Positions 8,257-16,984 are shown, counted from the first letter of the stretch. The stretch: 64,000 nucleotides of DNA from Arthrobacter sp. JZ12 (GCF_035189165.1 NZ_CP045246.1:2852001-2916000), one strand, 5' to 3'. Notes: generated by a model from the letters alone, not told the origin. Numbers and translations: made by a program.

Positions 8257-9987
8257 GTGACCGAAGTCAGGCCAACCACCGGCCGCCACGTTTTACGATC
8301 CCGCCGCACGGCGGTCCGTTCCGGAATGGGCGTCTGCCTTGCACTGGCAGTTATCTACTCATTCGGGTACCCCGGCAGCACGCCGCTCTCCTCCACCGTC
8401 AGCTCTAACGGAACCGTCCTCGCCCAGGGGTCAGCGGGCGCCGCTAATTCCGACTCCCACTCCGCACCCACCGGTTTCGTTGGTGAGCAGCTGCTGCAAC
8501 CGGCAGAGATCCTCGCACCCTACGGCAAGAGCGACTCCCTGGTGCCCGGCGGCGTCATTCCCGGTGTGGAAGGTTCCGGTTCCGGCGGCAGCGGGCGCGG
8601 CAGCGTCTCCTCCGGCCCTGACCGCTCCCCTGCCGAACCTGCCGGCACCATGGAGCGCCCGGGCAAGGGCATGTTGATTGCACCGCTGCAGTTCCTGACG
8701 CCGAGTTCGCCCTTCGGCCTGCGCACCAGCCCGATTACCGGCGAGCACGGCGAGTTCCACTCCGGCCAGGACTTTGCCGCCCCTTGCGGCACGCGAGTTT
8801 TCTCCGCCGACGCCGGCACCGTCCGGGCCGCCGGCTGGCATCCCTGGGGTGGCGGGAACCGCGTCGAGGTGGATCACGGCAACGGCCTGGTCACCACCTA
8901 TAACCATCTTGAAGGCGTTGCTGTGAAGACCGGCGACCGCGTTGGTGCCGGGCAGGTCATCGCCACCGTTGGCACCACAGGCTGGTCCACGGGCTGCCAC
9001 CTGCACTTCGAAACCATCCTGAACGGCGAGCACACCAACCCAAGCCAGTGGAAGCTCATCTCCCTGAACGGCAGCGGTCCTGTTGGCATGCCGTCGCTCG
9101 TCAACTTCACTCCGGGTACGGGCAACGAGCCCGACGGCGAGACCGCCTGGGTTGCCTACCTTGCCTCCGGCGGCAGTGACATTCACCCCATAGCGGTCAA
9201 ATCGCCATCGCGGGTGGATGCCGAAACGTCCGCAATTGGAAAGCGTCCGTCGACGGGGTCCTCCACGGCGTCGGCCTCGGGTAAGCCGTCGTCCGGCAAG
9301 CCGCGTCTTTCGTCCTCACCGAGCACTAGCCCAGCTCCGCAGGCCTCACCGTCAAAGCCCGGAACTTCCACGGCCACGCCGGGAACCACCACCAAGCCCA
9401 CGCCGGGCACGTCCACGTCGCCCGACCCCACGCCGCCAGTCAGCTCGACACCACCGGCCACCTCAACACCACCGGCGGACCCCACACCACCTGCCACCTC
9501 GACACCACCGGCCACCTCAACACCCCCGGTTGATCCGACGCCTGTGCCGCCGGCCGATCCGACGCCTGCGCCCCCGGCCGATCCGACGCCTGCGCCCCCG
9601 GCCGATCCGACGCCTGCGCCCCCGGCGGATCCGACGCCTGCGCCCCCGGCCGATCCGACGCCGGAGCCACCGGCACCAAGCGACCCGGCGCCAAGCGATC
9701 CAGCACCGAGTGACCCGGCCCCAAGCGATCCCACTCCGAGTGACCCGGTGCCGACGGCCACCATTACACCCACCGAGGCAGCCACCGCCGACCCTGGTGT
9801 CTGTGATGCGGTCATCGACCCGGTGACCGGAACTCCTGTCGATCCGGTGACCGGCGCTCCTGTCGATCCCACCACCATAGATCCCGTCACGGGTACCTGC
9901 GCCGTGGTAGAAGGCACAGCCGATGCGGCTGCTGCCGGCGCCGACGCCGCCCGAGAGCCGGAAAGCGCCACGGTCCAGGCACCATAG
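8257..9987 (+). CDS. secreted M23 family metallopeptidase with Pro-rich repeat tail
   Basis: About 576 residues from the GTG at 8257, which has GGGGAG six bases upstream. A basic N-terminus and hydrophobic segment (GMGVCLALAVIYSFG) act as signal or anchor. The LytM/M23 domain spans roughly residues 145-265 with zinc ligands H168 and D172 in HSGQD, and H248-x-H250 in CHLHFE; H217 is the other catalytic His. It should cleave peptidoglycan cross-bridges outside the cell. The C-terminal half is low complexity: Ser/Thr/Pro-rich, then six ADPTPAPP-type and five APSDP-type repeats, then DPVTG repeats, which probably span the wall. It is followed by a strong terminator. Confidence 0.92.
   Translation: MTEVRPTTGRHVLRSRRTAVRSGMGVCLALAVIYSFGYPGSTPLSSTVSSNGTVLAQGSAGAANSDSHSAPTGFVGEQLLQPAEILAPYGKSDSLVPGGVIPGVEGSGSGGSGRGSVSSGPDRSPAEPAGTMERPGKGMLIAPLQFLTPSSPFGLRTSPITGEHGEFHSGQDFAAPCGTRVFSADAGTVRAAGWHPWGGGNRVEVDHGNGLVTTYNHLEGVAVKTGDRVGAGQVIATVGTTGWSTGCHLHFETILNGEHTNPSQWKLISLNGSGPVGMPSLVNFTPGTGNEPDGETAWVAYLASGGSDIHPIAVKSPSRVDAETSAIGKRPSTGSSTASASGKPSSGKPRLSSSPSTSPAPQASPSKPGTSTATPGTTTKPTPGTSTSPDPTPPVSSTPPATSTPPADPTPPATSTPPATSTPPVDPTPVPPADPTPAPPADPTPAPPADPTPAPPADPTPAPPADPTPEPPAPSDPAPSDPAPSDPAPSDPTPSDPVPTATITPTEAATADPGVCDAVIDPVTGTPVDPVTGAPVDPTTIDPVTGTCAVVEGTADAAAAGADAAREPESATVQAP
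9529..9672 (+). repeat. six tandem 24-bp coding repeats in the M23 gene
   Basis: Six units of 24 bases in exact register encode the octapeptide ADPTPAPP with small changes (first unit VDPTPVPP, last unit ADPTPEPP). Middle units are nearly identical at DNA level, which suggests recent slippage or unequal recombination. Confidence 0.95.
9676..9750 (+). repeat. five tandem 15-bp coding repeats in the M23 gene
   Basis: Five 15-base units directly after the 24-bp array encode the pentapeptide PSDPA/T/V. They continue the Pro-rich wall-spanning tail of the M23 peptidase. Confidence 0.9.
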
Positions 9988-10006
9988 CAAGCACCGCAAT
10001 ACCGTT

Positions 10007-10043
10007 CCGGTGGGCGAGGCAGATGCCTCGCCCACCGGCATTT
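10007..10043 (+). terminator. intrinsic terminator after the M23 gene
   Basis: A perfect 14-bp inverted repeat (10007-10020 with 10025-10038, arms CCGGTGGGCGAGGC and its complement) encloses an AGAT loop and is followed by a short T run. It lies 20 bases after the M23 stop codon. Confidence 0.9.
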
Positions 10044-10110
10044 AAACCACCGGCACCCGCTCGTCAAGATGGCAGCGCGATATTGGCCCAGTTTCAGGGC
10101 ATACTCACCA

Positions 10111-10133
10111 GTAAGTTGCTTAACGCAAGTAAC
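10111..10133. promoter_or_regulatory. imperfect inverted repeat, possible operator upstream of the M14 genes
   Basis: GTTGCTT and AAGTAAC around 10115-10133 form an imperfect dyad about 40 bases before the start of the first M14 gene, where a regulator of the carboxypeptidase pair could bind. No cognate regulator gene is adjacent, so this is only a suggestion. Confidence 0.3.
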
Positions 10134-10174
10134 GTCGTGACACCACTCCTTGAGACCCCCGGAGGTTCACGACC

Positions 10175-11335
10175 ATGGGAAAAGCCCTACCCCGCCATGC
10201 ACGGTTCGCACTGCTGAGTGCCGCCGTACTGGCAGCCCCGCTCCTCACCGGTCCTGCCGCCGTCGCAAACTTTCCTTCCACGGAGGGAAACACCAGCACG
10301 GCGAGCATCCTGACCTATGACGACACCATCACCGAGCTGACCAAGCTCGAACGCACCAGTCGTTATCCCGTGGACGTCTTCACGCTTGAGGAGGCCGGCA
10401 CCACCGTCAACAAGAGCGAGCAGGGACGGGACCTCTATGTAGCCACCGTCGGAAGCGGGCCCGAAGAGATCTGGATTCAGGGCCGGATTCACGGCAATGA
10501 GCCCTACGGAACGGAATCCATTCTGACGCTCCTGAAGGACCTGGGCACTAATGGATCTGCTGAGTACCAAGCGATCCGGGACGCCTTCACCATCCACTTC
10601 ATCCCGATGTACAACCCTGACGGCAGCGAGATGAACATCCGCCAGACCGTCCTGTACGACGATGCAACCGGAGAGCCGCTGCTGAACTCAGCCGGACAGC
10701 AGCAGCGCATCGACCTGAACCGGGACTGGACGGCGGATCGCTTTGCCGCCGATGAATCACTCGCGTTCTACGAGTACTGGACCATGGTGCAGCCGGAATA
10801 CGGCATCGACATCCACCACCAGGGCCTGAAGCAGCAGTACGGGACCGGCGACGACGTCACGCTGTCCCTCGGCATCTCCCTTGCGCCGGGAGGCCCCACC
10901 CTTCCCACCATCAAGGACGGCGCCTACGACGTACTGACCCGGCAGATGCACGGCTACGTCTTCCAGGAACTGTCGCAGTACGGCTACATCACGATGGACC
11001 GCTACCAGGTGGGCAACAGCCTCGAGATCGATATCAAGGGCGGGGTTGTCTCGGCCATGATGCTCGGCCTCAACTATCAGGGAATGAACCCGACCGGACA
11101 CTCGAATCCGGTGGTGTTCTTCGAGACGTCGGGCAACACCAGCGATGGATCACTCGGCCAGAAGGCCCGCGGAAAGAGTATCCAGCAGAACGTTCTGGCC
11201 ATGAAGAGCCTCCTCTCCGGTCTCGCAACCGGCGAAGTCCAGCAAGTGGATCCCGAAACCTGGGATGCGATCCCGCACGCGCCGGTTACCGGTTACAGCA
11301 CGGACTACGCCGGCACCATCCCGGCGTCGTTCTAG
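10175..11335 (+). CDS. secreted M14 family zinc carboxypeptidase (first of pair)
   Basis: This 386-residue protein has a signal peptide (basic start, hydrophobic core, AVAN near residue 32) and the M14 peptidase signature: zinc ligands H106 and E109 in GRIHGNE, a His of IDIHHQG (H214/H215), the substrate-carboxylate binding pair N182-R183 in DLNRD, and the catalytic E317 in FFETSGN. It should remove C-terminal residues from extracellular peptides. The ATG at 10175 has GGAGG ten bases upstream. A paralogue follows 50 bases downstream. Confidence 0.93.
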   Translation: MGKALPRHARFALLSAAVLAAPLLTGPAAVANFPSTEGNTSTASILTYDDTITELTKLERTSRYPVDVFTLEEAGTTVNKSEQGRDLYVATVGSGPEEIWIQGRIHGNEPYGTESILTLLKDLGTNGSAEYQAIRDAFTIHFIPMYNPDGSEMNIRQTVLYDDATGEPLLNSAGQQQRIDLNRDWTADRFAADESLAFYEYWTMVQPEYGIDIHHQGLKQQYGTGDDVTLSLGISLAPGGPTLPTIKDGAYDVLTRQMHGYVFQELSQYGYITMDRYQVGNSLEIDIKGGVVSAMMLGLNYQGMNPTGHSNPVVFFETSGNTSDGSLGQKARGKSIQQNVLAMKSLLSGLATGEVQQVDPETWDAIPHAPVTGYSTDYAGTIPASF

Positions 11336-11385
11336 AACACACCCGTTCAATCACCGTTCAGTTACAGGAAGGCACCCACTTCACC

Positions 11386-12420
11386 ATGAGGAAATCACTC
11401 GCAGCTGCCGCACTCGCCGGCGCACTCACCATCTCATCCGTAGCCGTCGCCACACCGAGCTTCGGTGTTGGTGAAGGGCCCGGCTACAACGGCAATGAAA
11501 CCATCAACACCTCCATCCTCCGCACCTACGATGAGATGGTTGACTACCTGAAAACGCAGGATGCCAAGCAGGATGCGATGGAACTTGAGGTTATCGGTCA
11601 GTCCGTGAAGGGCCGGGATCTGTACCTCGCAAAGTACATCACCAACCCGGATAACCCGACCATCCTCTTCCTCACCCAGCAGCACGGTAATGAGCAGCTC
11701 ACCACCGAGGGTGCGCTTGAATTCATCAAGCACCTGGGCACCGGCAAGACCGGCGGAGTGCTCGACGGCGTGAACGTGCTCGTGGTGCCGATGCTCAACC
11801 CTGACGGCGCGATGGGCGACGTGGACTTCTCGCTTGATGACTACATCGCCAGCGGGGACCGCCACCTCACCCGGTACAACGCAGTGGGCGTGGACCTGAA
11901 CCGCGACCACGTGGACAAGATCCAGCCGGAGACGCAGGCGCTGCACAACAACGTGATGGCCAAGTACGACATCGACTACATGATCGACCTGCACCACCAG
12001 GGCACCAGCAGCGAGCGCGACGGCGAACTGGTGTCCGGCTCGATCCTGCACCCCACCACGCAGAACGTTGCGCCGGAAGTTCTGGAAGGCTCCAAGCAGC
12101 TTGGCGCGGTAGTGTTCGACGCCGTCGACTCCACCGGGTGGGGCCACCTCGGCAAGTACGCGGGCGGCTCGGCAGAGACCATCAGCCGCAACGGAATTGC
12201 CGTCGAGTACGGCATCTCCACGCTGCTGTTCGAGATGCGCGGCATGTCCGACCACTTCAACGAGGGCGCGGTTCTCGGTCAGAAGAGCAACGGGTACCTG
12301 ATCAAGCAGACCGTGACCACGCTGGATGCCACGGTACGTGCGATCGCCGACGGTTCCATCAAGACCGCCGACACCTCGTTCTGGGACACCCTCGCGACTC
12401 AGACCAACCGTTCGGAGTAA
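11386..12420 (+). CDS. secreted M14 family zinc carboxypeptidase (second of pair)
   Basis: A 344-residue paralogue of the preceding gene with its own signal peptide (MRKSLAAAALAGALTISSVA). It keeps all M14 landmarks: H100 and E103 in QQHGNE, N172-R173 in DLNRD, H203 in DLHHQG, and E283 in LFEMRG. A weak AGGAAGG site precedes the ATG. The pair is probably cotranscribed, since no terminator separates them, while a long hairpin follows this gene. The different sequence around the catalytic Glu (FEMRG against FETSG) suggests different substrate preference. Confidence 0.92.
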   Translation: MRKSLAAAALAGALTISSVAVATPSFGVGEGPGYNGNETINTSILRTYDEMVDYLKTQDAKQDAMELEVIGQSVKGRDLYLAKYITNPDNPTILFLTQQHGNEQLTTEGALEFIKHLGTGKTGGVLDGVNVLVVPMLNPDGAMGDVDFSLDDYIASGDRHLTRYNAVGVDLNRDHVDKIQPETQALHNNVMAKYDIDYMIDLHHQGTSSERDGELVSGSILHPTTQNVAPEVLEGSKQLGAVVFDAVDSTGWGHLGKYAGGSAETISRNGIAVEYGISTLLFEMRGMSDHFNEGAVLGQKSNGYLIKQTVTTLDATVRAIADGSIKTADTSFWDTLATQTNRSE

Positions 12421-12438
12421 CGCTCCCTCAGCCGTAAA

Positions 12439-12493
12439 CGAGCGGTCGGAAATAACCACAAACCCCCTTTGGGAGGTTATTTCCGACCGCTCG
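12439..12493. terminator. bidirectional terminator, perfect 19-bp stem
   Basis: The arms 12439-12457 (beginning CGAGCGGTCGG) and 12475-12493 are perfectly complementary over 19 bp, with a 17-base loop that itself can pair CCC with GGG. It sits between the convergent M14 and LacI-type genes and can serve both strands. Confidence 0.85.
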
Positions 12494-12511
12494 ATGCGTT
12501 GTGGAGGTGCT

Positions 12512-13531
12512 TCAGCTCTCCGGTGGAGCGGATGTGCTCGAGCGGATGATCATCTCGGTGTGAGCGGTGTGGTTGGTGCGTTCGTCAGCTTCGGCCGGGC
12601 CGGTGAACCGCTGCAGCATCCGTTGCACCGCGCGGGCGCCCTGCAAGGCCGGGAACTGGGCAACGGTGGTCAGTCCGAAGACTTCGCCCAAATCGTGTCC
12701 ATCGATTCCGATCACGGACAGGGCATCCGGAACCCGGATTCCGAGTTCGCGGGCGGCGACGATGGTGCCGATCGCCATCTCGTCCGAGGCGCAGAAGACG
12801 GCGGTTGGCCGGTTCCGGGGGTGACCCAGCAGGTGCTTGGCGCTGGCGTAGCCGCCGGGAATGGTGAAGTCGGCGTGGCCCACCCAGGAGGGTAGAACCT
12901 CGAGCCCTGCAGCTTCCATGGCTACTTCGTATCCCCGGCGCCGCCCCTCTGAGATGTTGAAGTCCACGGCTGTGTCTTCCTGTCCGCCGATATAGGCGAT
13001 CCGCGTGTGCCCCAGGCTGATGAGGTGCTCGGTTGCCAACTGCGCAACTGCGAACTCGTTGACGCTGATCGTGTCGGCGCCGGGCAGGGGGCCGCCGATG
13101 CCGACGATCGGTTTTTGTACCGCGTGCAGCTGGTCCAGTTCGGATGTGCTCAGCTGCAGCGCCACCGAAATGACGCCGTCGCAGCGCTGGCGCAGCAGGA
13201 ACTCGGAGAACACGCGATCACGGTGCGCGGCGCCATCGCTCACGTTATAGAGCGTGAGGTCATAGCCGGCGTCGAGCAGGGAAGCCGCCACGCTGTCCAC
13301 GATTTGCGAGAAGTACCAGCGGTTCACAGACGGGACCACGACGCCGACATTCCGGTTCCGCCCTGACGCCAGGGAAGATGCCGAGAAGGACGGGACGAAG
13401 TCGAGCTGTTTCGCTGCCTCCAGTACCTTCAGCCGGGCCTTCTCGGAGACCTGGCCGTTTCCGCTGAGCGCACGGGACACCGTGGCGGTGGATACGCCGG
13501 CGAGTGCGGCAACGTCCTTGATGCCCACCAC
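12512..13531 (-). CDS. LacI family transcriptional regulator of the maltose locus
   Basis: The 339-residue protein starts with the LacI-type helix-turn-helix: IKDVAALAGVSTATVSRAL (residues 4-22), followed by the hinge helix region and a periplasmic-binding-like effector domain to the C-terminus. I chose the first of two adjacent GTG codons at 13531 because AGGAGG lies just upstream; the frame stays open further upstream into the alpha-glucosidase gene but without homology. It lies 26 bases after the alpha-glucosidase gene in the same direction, and two LacI-type operators occur in the divergent promoter region at 15319 and 15420, so it probably represses the locus until maltose or maltodextrin is present. 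Confidence 0.93.
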   Translation of the reverse strand: MVGIKDVAALAGVSTATVSRALSGNGQVSEKARLKVLEAAKQLDFVPSFSASSLASGRNRNVGVVVPSVNRWYFSQIVDSVAASLLDAGYDLTLYNVSDGAAHRDRVFSEFLLRQRCDGVISVALQLSTSELDQLHAVQKPIVGIGGPLPGADTISVNEFAVAQLATEHLISLGHTRIAYIGGQEDTAVDFNISEGRRRGYEVAMEAAGLEVLPSWVGHADFTIPGGYASAKHLLGHPRNRPTAVFCASDEMAIGTIVAARELGIRVPDALSVIGIDGHDLGEVFGLTTVAQFPALQGARAVQRMLQRFTGPAEADERTNHTAHTEMIIRSSTSAPPES

Positions 13532-13557
13532 GGTGTCCTCCTCAGCGCAAACGGAAT

Positions 13558-15297
13558 TTAGATCGAACTTGAACGGGCGACCCTCAACCAGACGCAGCGG
13601 TTGGGAGCCAGGGCGCCATTGGCGCCGGCGTCCGGATGACTCGCTGCAAGGACGGTTCCCGACGGTAGATAGGTCTCGAATTCTCCCATGTTGAGGATCA
13701 CCAGGACATCGCCGTTGAGGAACGCCACCGTATCGGTGCCCTCGTAGTCTGCCGCCCAACTCAGGGACCCTGCACCCAGTCGCAGTTCCTTCCGGAGGGC
13801 CAACGCCTCGCGGTAAAGGTTGAGGGTCGAGGAGGGGTCTGCGGACTGGGCATCGCGGGCGAGACCGTGCCAGTCCGAGGGCTGGGGCAGCCAGCCCGAC
13901 TCTGCGGATCCGAAGCCATAGAGGAGTTCGTCCGACTGCCATGGAAGGGGAACACGGCATCCATCACGGCCAACGCGCTCCCCGCCGGTGCGGATGAAGG
14001 TTGGGTCCTGGCGCAGTTCGTCTGGAATAGTGTGGTGATCCGGAAGTCCCAGTTCCTCGCCCTGGTAGAGGTAGATGCCGCCGGGAAGGGCGAACATCGC
14101 CAGCGAAGCGGCTCGCGCACGGTCCAATCCCAGTGCGTGATCCGGTTCTGCGCCGTCACCCGACTGGGCCGCCGCCTCCAGCGCGAATCGTGAAGCGTGG
14201 CGCGGAACGTCGTGGTTGCTCAGCACCCAGGTGGTGGGGGCACCCACGCCGTCGAATGCCTGCAGTGAGTCCGTGACGATGGTGCGGATAGCTTCGGCGC
14301 TCCAAGGGTGGTTCAGGTAGGCGAAGTTGAATGCCTGGTGCATCTCGTCGGCGCGCACCCACTCCGCCATGCGCGGGAGGGGATCAACCACAGCTTCCGC
14401 GCAGAGGATGCGCTCGCCGTCGTACTCGTTGAGGATGCTGCGCCAGCGGCGGTAGATGTCGTGGACAGGCTGCTGACCGAACATCGGGGCGAGGTGACCG
14501 GGGTAGTCCTCAGTGGAGCAGCCGTCGGGGCGCCCGTGCCAGTCGGGCAGCCCCTCGGCCTTAACAAGGGCGTGGGCGACGTCCACGCGGAACCCGCTGA
14601 CGTTGCGATCAAGCCAAAAGCGGAGGATCCGTTCGAACTCTTCGTGAACCGCCGGGTTGTCCCAGTTGAAGTCGGGCTGGGAGGAGTCAAAGAGGTGCAG
14701 ATACCACTGGCCGGGGGTGCCGTCGTCGTGCAGGGTCCGGGTCCAGGCGGAGCCGCCGAAGTGGGACTGCCAGTTGTTCGGCGGAAGGGCGCCGTCGGGC
14801 CCTGTTCCGTCCCGGAAGATGAACAGATCCCGCTCGGCGGAACCCGGCCCGGCAGCCAGGGCGGCCTTGAACAGCGGGTGCTCGCTGGAGCAGTGGTTGG
14901 GTACGAGGTCGACGATGATCTTGATCCCAAGCGCGGTTGCGCGGGAAACGAGGGCGTCGAAGTCCTCCAACGTGCCGAACATCGGGTCGACATCGCAGTA
15001 GTCGGCGACATCGTAGCCGCCGTCGCGCTGCGGTGAGGTGTAGAAGGGCGACAGCCAGATGGCGTCGATGCTGAGTTCGGCGAGGTGGTGAAGTTCGGCG
15101 GTGATGCCGGCGAGGTCGCCGGTGCCGTCGCCGTTCGAGTCGCGGAAGGACCGCGGGTACACCTGGTAGATGACCGACGAGCGCCACCAAGCGTCGTCGT
15201 CGTTGTGCTTGGTGTGGAGGGGTTCCTGGAAGGTGAGTGCTGTGGGCAGTACGGACACAGCAGGAGCCAGGGATGAAGCGTTAGGCATGCGGAACAT
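13558..15297 (-). CDS. alpha-glucosidase, glycoside hydrolase family 13
   Basis: A 579-residue cytoplasmic GH13 enzyme of the oligo-1,6-glucosidase/alpha-glucosidase type. Near the N-terminus it has the conserved SVIYQVYPRSFRDSNGDGTG; the catalytic nucleophile is D239 in GFRVDVAHA, the acid/base E301 in LCAEAVV, and the transition-state stabiliser D363 in LSNHDVPRH. It should release glucose from maltose and short maltodextrins imported by the divergent transporter. The first ATG at 15297 follows a GGGGAG element. It is the first gene of a unit with the LacI gene. Confidence 0.93.
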   Translation of the reverse strand: MFRMPNASSLAPAVSVLPTALTFQEPLHTKHNDDDAWWRSSVIYQVYPRSFRDSNGDGTGDLAGITAELHHLAELSIDAIWLSPFYTSPQRDGGYDVADYCDVDPMFGTLEDFDALVSRATALGIKIIVDLVPNHCSSEHPLFKAALAAGPGSAERDLFIFRDGTGPDGALPPNNWQSHFGGSAWTRTLHDDGTPGQWYLHLFDSSQPDFNWDNPAVHEEFERILRFWLDRNVSGFRVDVAHALVKAEGLPDWHGRPDGCSTEDYPGHLAPMFGQQPVHDIYRRWRSILNEYDGERILCAEAVVDPLPRMAEWVRADEMHQAFNFAYLNHPWSAEAIRTIVTDSLQAFDGVGAPTTWVLSNHDVPRHASRFALEAAAQSGDGAEPDHALGLDRARAASLAMFALPGGIYLYQGEELGLPDHHTIPDELRQDPTFIRTGGERVGRDGCRVPLPWQSDELLYGFGSAESGWLPQPSDWHGLARDAQSADPSSTLNLYREALALRKELRLGAGSLSWAADYEGTDTVAFLNGDVLVILNMGEFETYLPSGTVLAASHPDAGANGALAPNRCVWLRVARSSSI

Positions 15298-15318
15298 GTA
15301 ACCACGCGCTCCCCAGAA

Positions 15319-15334
15319 ATGGAAGCGCTTACAG
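15319..15334. promoter_or_regulatory. LacI-type operator candidate 1
   Basis: The sequence GGAAGCGCTTAC (15321-15332) contains the perfect AAGCGCTT core typical of LacI/GalR operators with a central CG. It lies about 25 bases upstream of the alpha-glucosidase start. Confidence 0.7.
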
Positions 15335-15419
15335 CGATGATTTGGGCGGCTGTTCTCTTGATTTGCGGGCTGACGTGGGACTTTTCAACATTCGCGAGTC
15401 CTGCCTTGAACATCCGGAT

Positions 15420-15435
15420 CGCAAACGCTTACGAT
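15420..15435. promoter_or_regulatory. LacI-type operator candidate 2
   Basis: GCAAACGCTTAC (15421-15432) differs from operator 1 at only two positions and lies about 135 bases upstream of the binding-protein gene. Having two near-identical sites 100 bases apart in a divergent promoter region suggests shared control and possibly looping. Confidence 0.7.
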
Positions 15436-15566
15436 GTGGTGTGCCTCACCCTCCGGAGCTCTCCGAAGGGCATCAGGCACTATCCGCAAAGGTCTCAACT
15501 CTTACCCGTCACGCAGTGCGTTGCCCAGCGCTGGGCTGCTTCGTGGCGCCACAGAAAGGTTCACCA

Positions 15567-16862
15567 ATGAAGGTGCAAACACCCAGACTCCTGACCCGCC
15601 GGACCCTGGCTACAGCCGCGATGTCCGTCGCGGTACTGGCGATGACCGCGTGCGGCGGTGGATCCACCGAATCCGCTACGGGTGAATCGGCCGCGCCAAC
15701 CAATCTCGCCGAGGGCGGCTCGACCACCCTCACCATGTGGGTTGACGCCGAGCGCGCGCCTGCGCTCGAGAACATCGCCGCATCGTTCGAGGAAGACACG
15801 GGAATCGCGATCGATCTCGCGGTGAAGGACTTTGCGGCGGTTCGGGATGACTTCATCACCCAGGTGCCCACCGGAAACGGTCCCGACCTCATCGTCGGGC
15901 CGCACGACTGGATCGGCACCTTCGTGGAGAACGGCGTTGTGGCGCCGATCGAGCTCGGCGACAAGGCCTCCGAGTTCCAGGAGTCTGCAATCCAGGCGAT
16001 GTCCTACGAGGGCAACCTGTACGGCGTCCCCTACGCCATTGAGAACATTGCCCTGCTGCGCAATGCCGACCTCGTGCCCGAGCCCGTCGGGACGTTCGAC
16101 GAGGTGGTCAAGAACGGTGAGGCAGCCGTCGAAGCAGGCGAGGCGGAGTTCCCGTTCCTCGTGGGACTGGATCCCAAGCAGGCCGATCCGTACCACATGT
16201 ACCCGTTCCAGACCTCGATGGGCGTTCCGGTCTTCGCGCAGAACGAGGACGGCAGCTACGACGCGTCCAAGCTCCTGCTCGGTGAGCCGAACGGCGTCGA
16301 ATTCGCCAAGAAGCTTGTTGAGTGGGGTGATGCCGGCTCCGGCATCCTGAACTCCAACATCACCGGCGACATCGCCAAGGAGAAGTTCAACGCCGGAGAA
16401 TCCCCGTACTTCCTGACCGGTCCGTGGAACGTGGGTGCGGCACAGGAGGCCGGCATCAACGTCGCCGTGGATCCGCTGCCGACAGTCGGCGACCAGCCCG
16501 CACAGCCCTTCATCGGCGTGAACGGCTACTTCATCTCAGCCCAGAGCTCCAACGCGCTTGCGGCCAACGAGTTCGTAGTCAACTACCTGACCACCGAAGA
16601 GGCACAGGACGCCATGTTCGAGGTGGGCGGCCGTCCCCCGGCACTCACCGCTTCCTTCGAGAAGGCGGCGTCGGACCCGATCGTCGAAGCCTTCGGTGAG
16701 ATCGGCGCCAACGGCGTCCCCATGCCGTCTGTCCCCGAGATGCAGGCAGTTTGGGCTGACTGGGGTTCAACCCAGCTCGCCCTCATCAAGGGCAGCGCTA
16801 AGCCGGAGGAAGCCTGGCCGGCCATGGTGAAGAACATCGAGCAGAAGATCTCTGCCGGGTAG
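15567..16862 (+). CDS. malE: maltose/maltodextrin-binding lipoprotein of an ABC transporter
   Basis: This 431-residue protein starts with a lipoprotein signal peptide whose lipobox LAMTAC places the acylated Cys at residue 29. The rest matches cluster 1 (MalE-type) solute-binding proteins: LTMWVDAERAPALENIAASF, GPHDWIGTFVENGV and the C-terminal MQAVWADWGSTQ. The ATG at 15567 follows AGAAAGG. Together with the MalF and MalG genes downstream it forms a maltodextrin importer; the ATPase is missing and, as is usual in actinobacteria, may be a shared MsiK-type protein encoded elsewhere. Confidence 0.92.
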   Translation: MKVQTPRLLTRRTLATAAMSVAVLAMTACGGGSTESATGESAAPTNLAEGGSTTLTMWVDAERAPALENIAASFEEDTGIAIDLAVKDFAAVRDDFITQVPTGNGPDLIVGPHDWIGTFVENGVVAPIELGDKASEFQESAIQAMSYEGNLYGVPYAIENIALLRNADLVPEPVGTFDEVVKNGEAAVEAGEAEFPFLVGLDPKQADPYHMYPFQTSMGVPVFAQNEDGSYDASKLLLGEPNGVEFAKKLVEWGDAGSGILNSNITGDIAKEKFNAGESPYFLTGPWNVGAAQEAGINVAVDPLPTVGDQPAQPFIGVNGYFISAQSSNALAANEFVVNYLTTEEAQDAMFEVGGRPPALTASFEKAASDPIVEAFGEIGANGVPMPSVPEMQAVWADWGSTQLALIKGSAKPEEAWPAMVKNIEQKISAG

Positions 16863-16879
16863 TTAGTCCCTGAGCAGCT

Positions 16880-16911
16880 GTTGCGGGCCGACGACAATTC
16901 CGGCCCGCAAC
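16880..16911 (+). terminator. hairpin between binding-protein and permease genes
   Basis: An 11-bp perfect stem (GTTGCGGGCCG at 16880-16890 with its complement at 16901-16911) and a 10-base loop lie just after the binding-protein stop, followed by a T/C-rich stretch. It probably causes partial termination or protects the upstream mRNA, so that binding protein is made in excess over the permeases. Confidence 0.7.
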
Positions 16912-16984
16912 GGCTTACCTTTCTGCACCATTTATCCGGTGCACAGCCTCTCTCCTGCACTGCTTTGAACGAAAGCTTCGGCCC

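Noticed and set aside
9529-9750. Possible CRISPR array
   Set aside because: The repeats are directly adjacent without unique spacers, are in frame and encode a Pro-rich peptide; no cas genes are present.
13532-13960. N-terminal extension of the LacI protein into the alpha-glucosidase gene
   Set aside because: The extension has no LacI homology, while AGGAGG stands right before the GTG that starts the helix-turn-helix domain.
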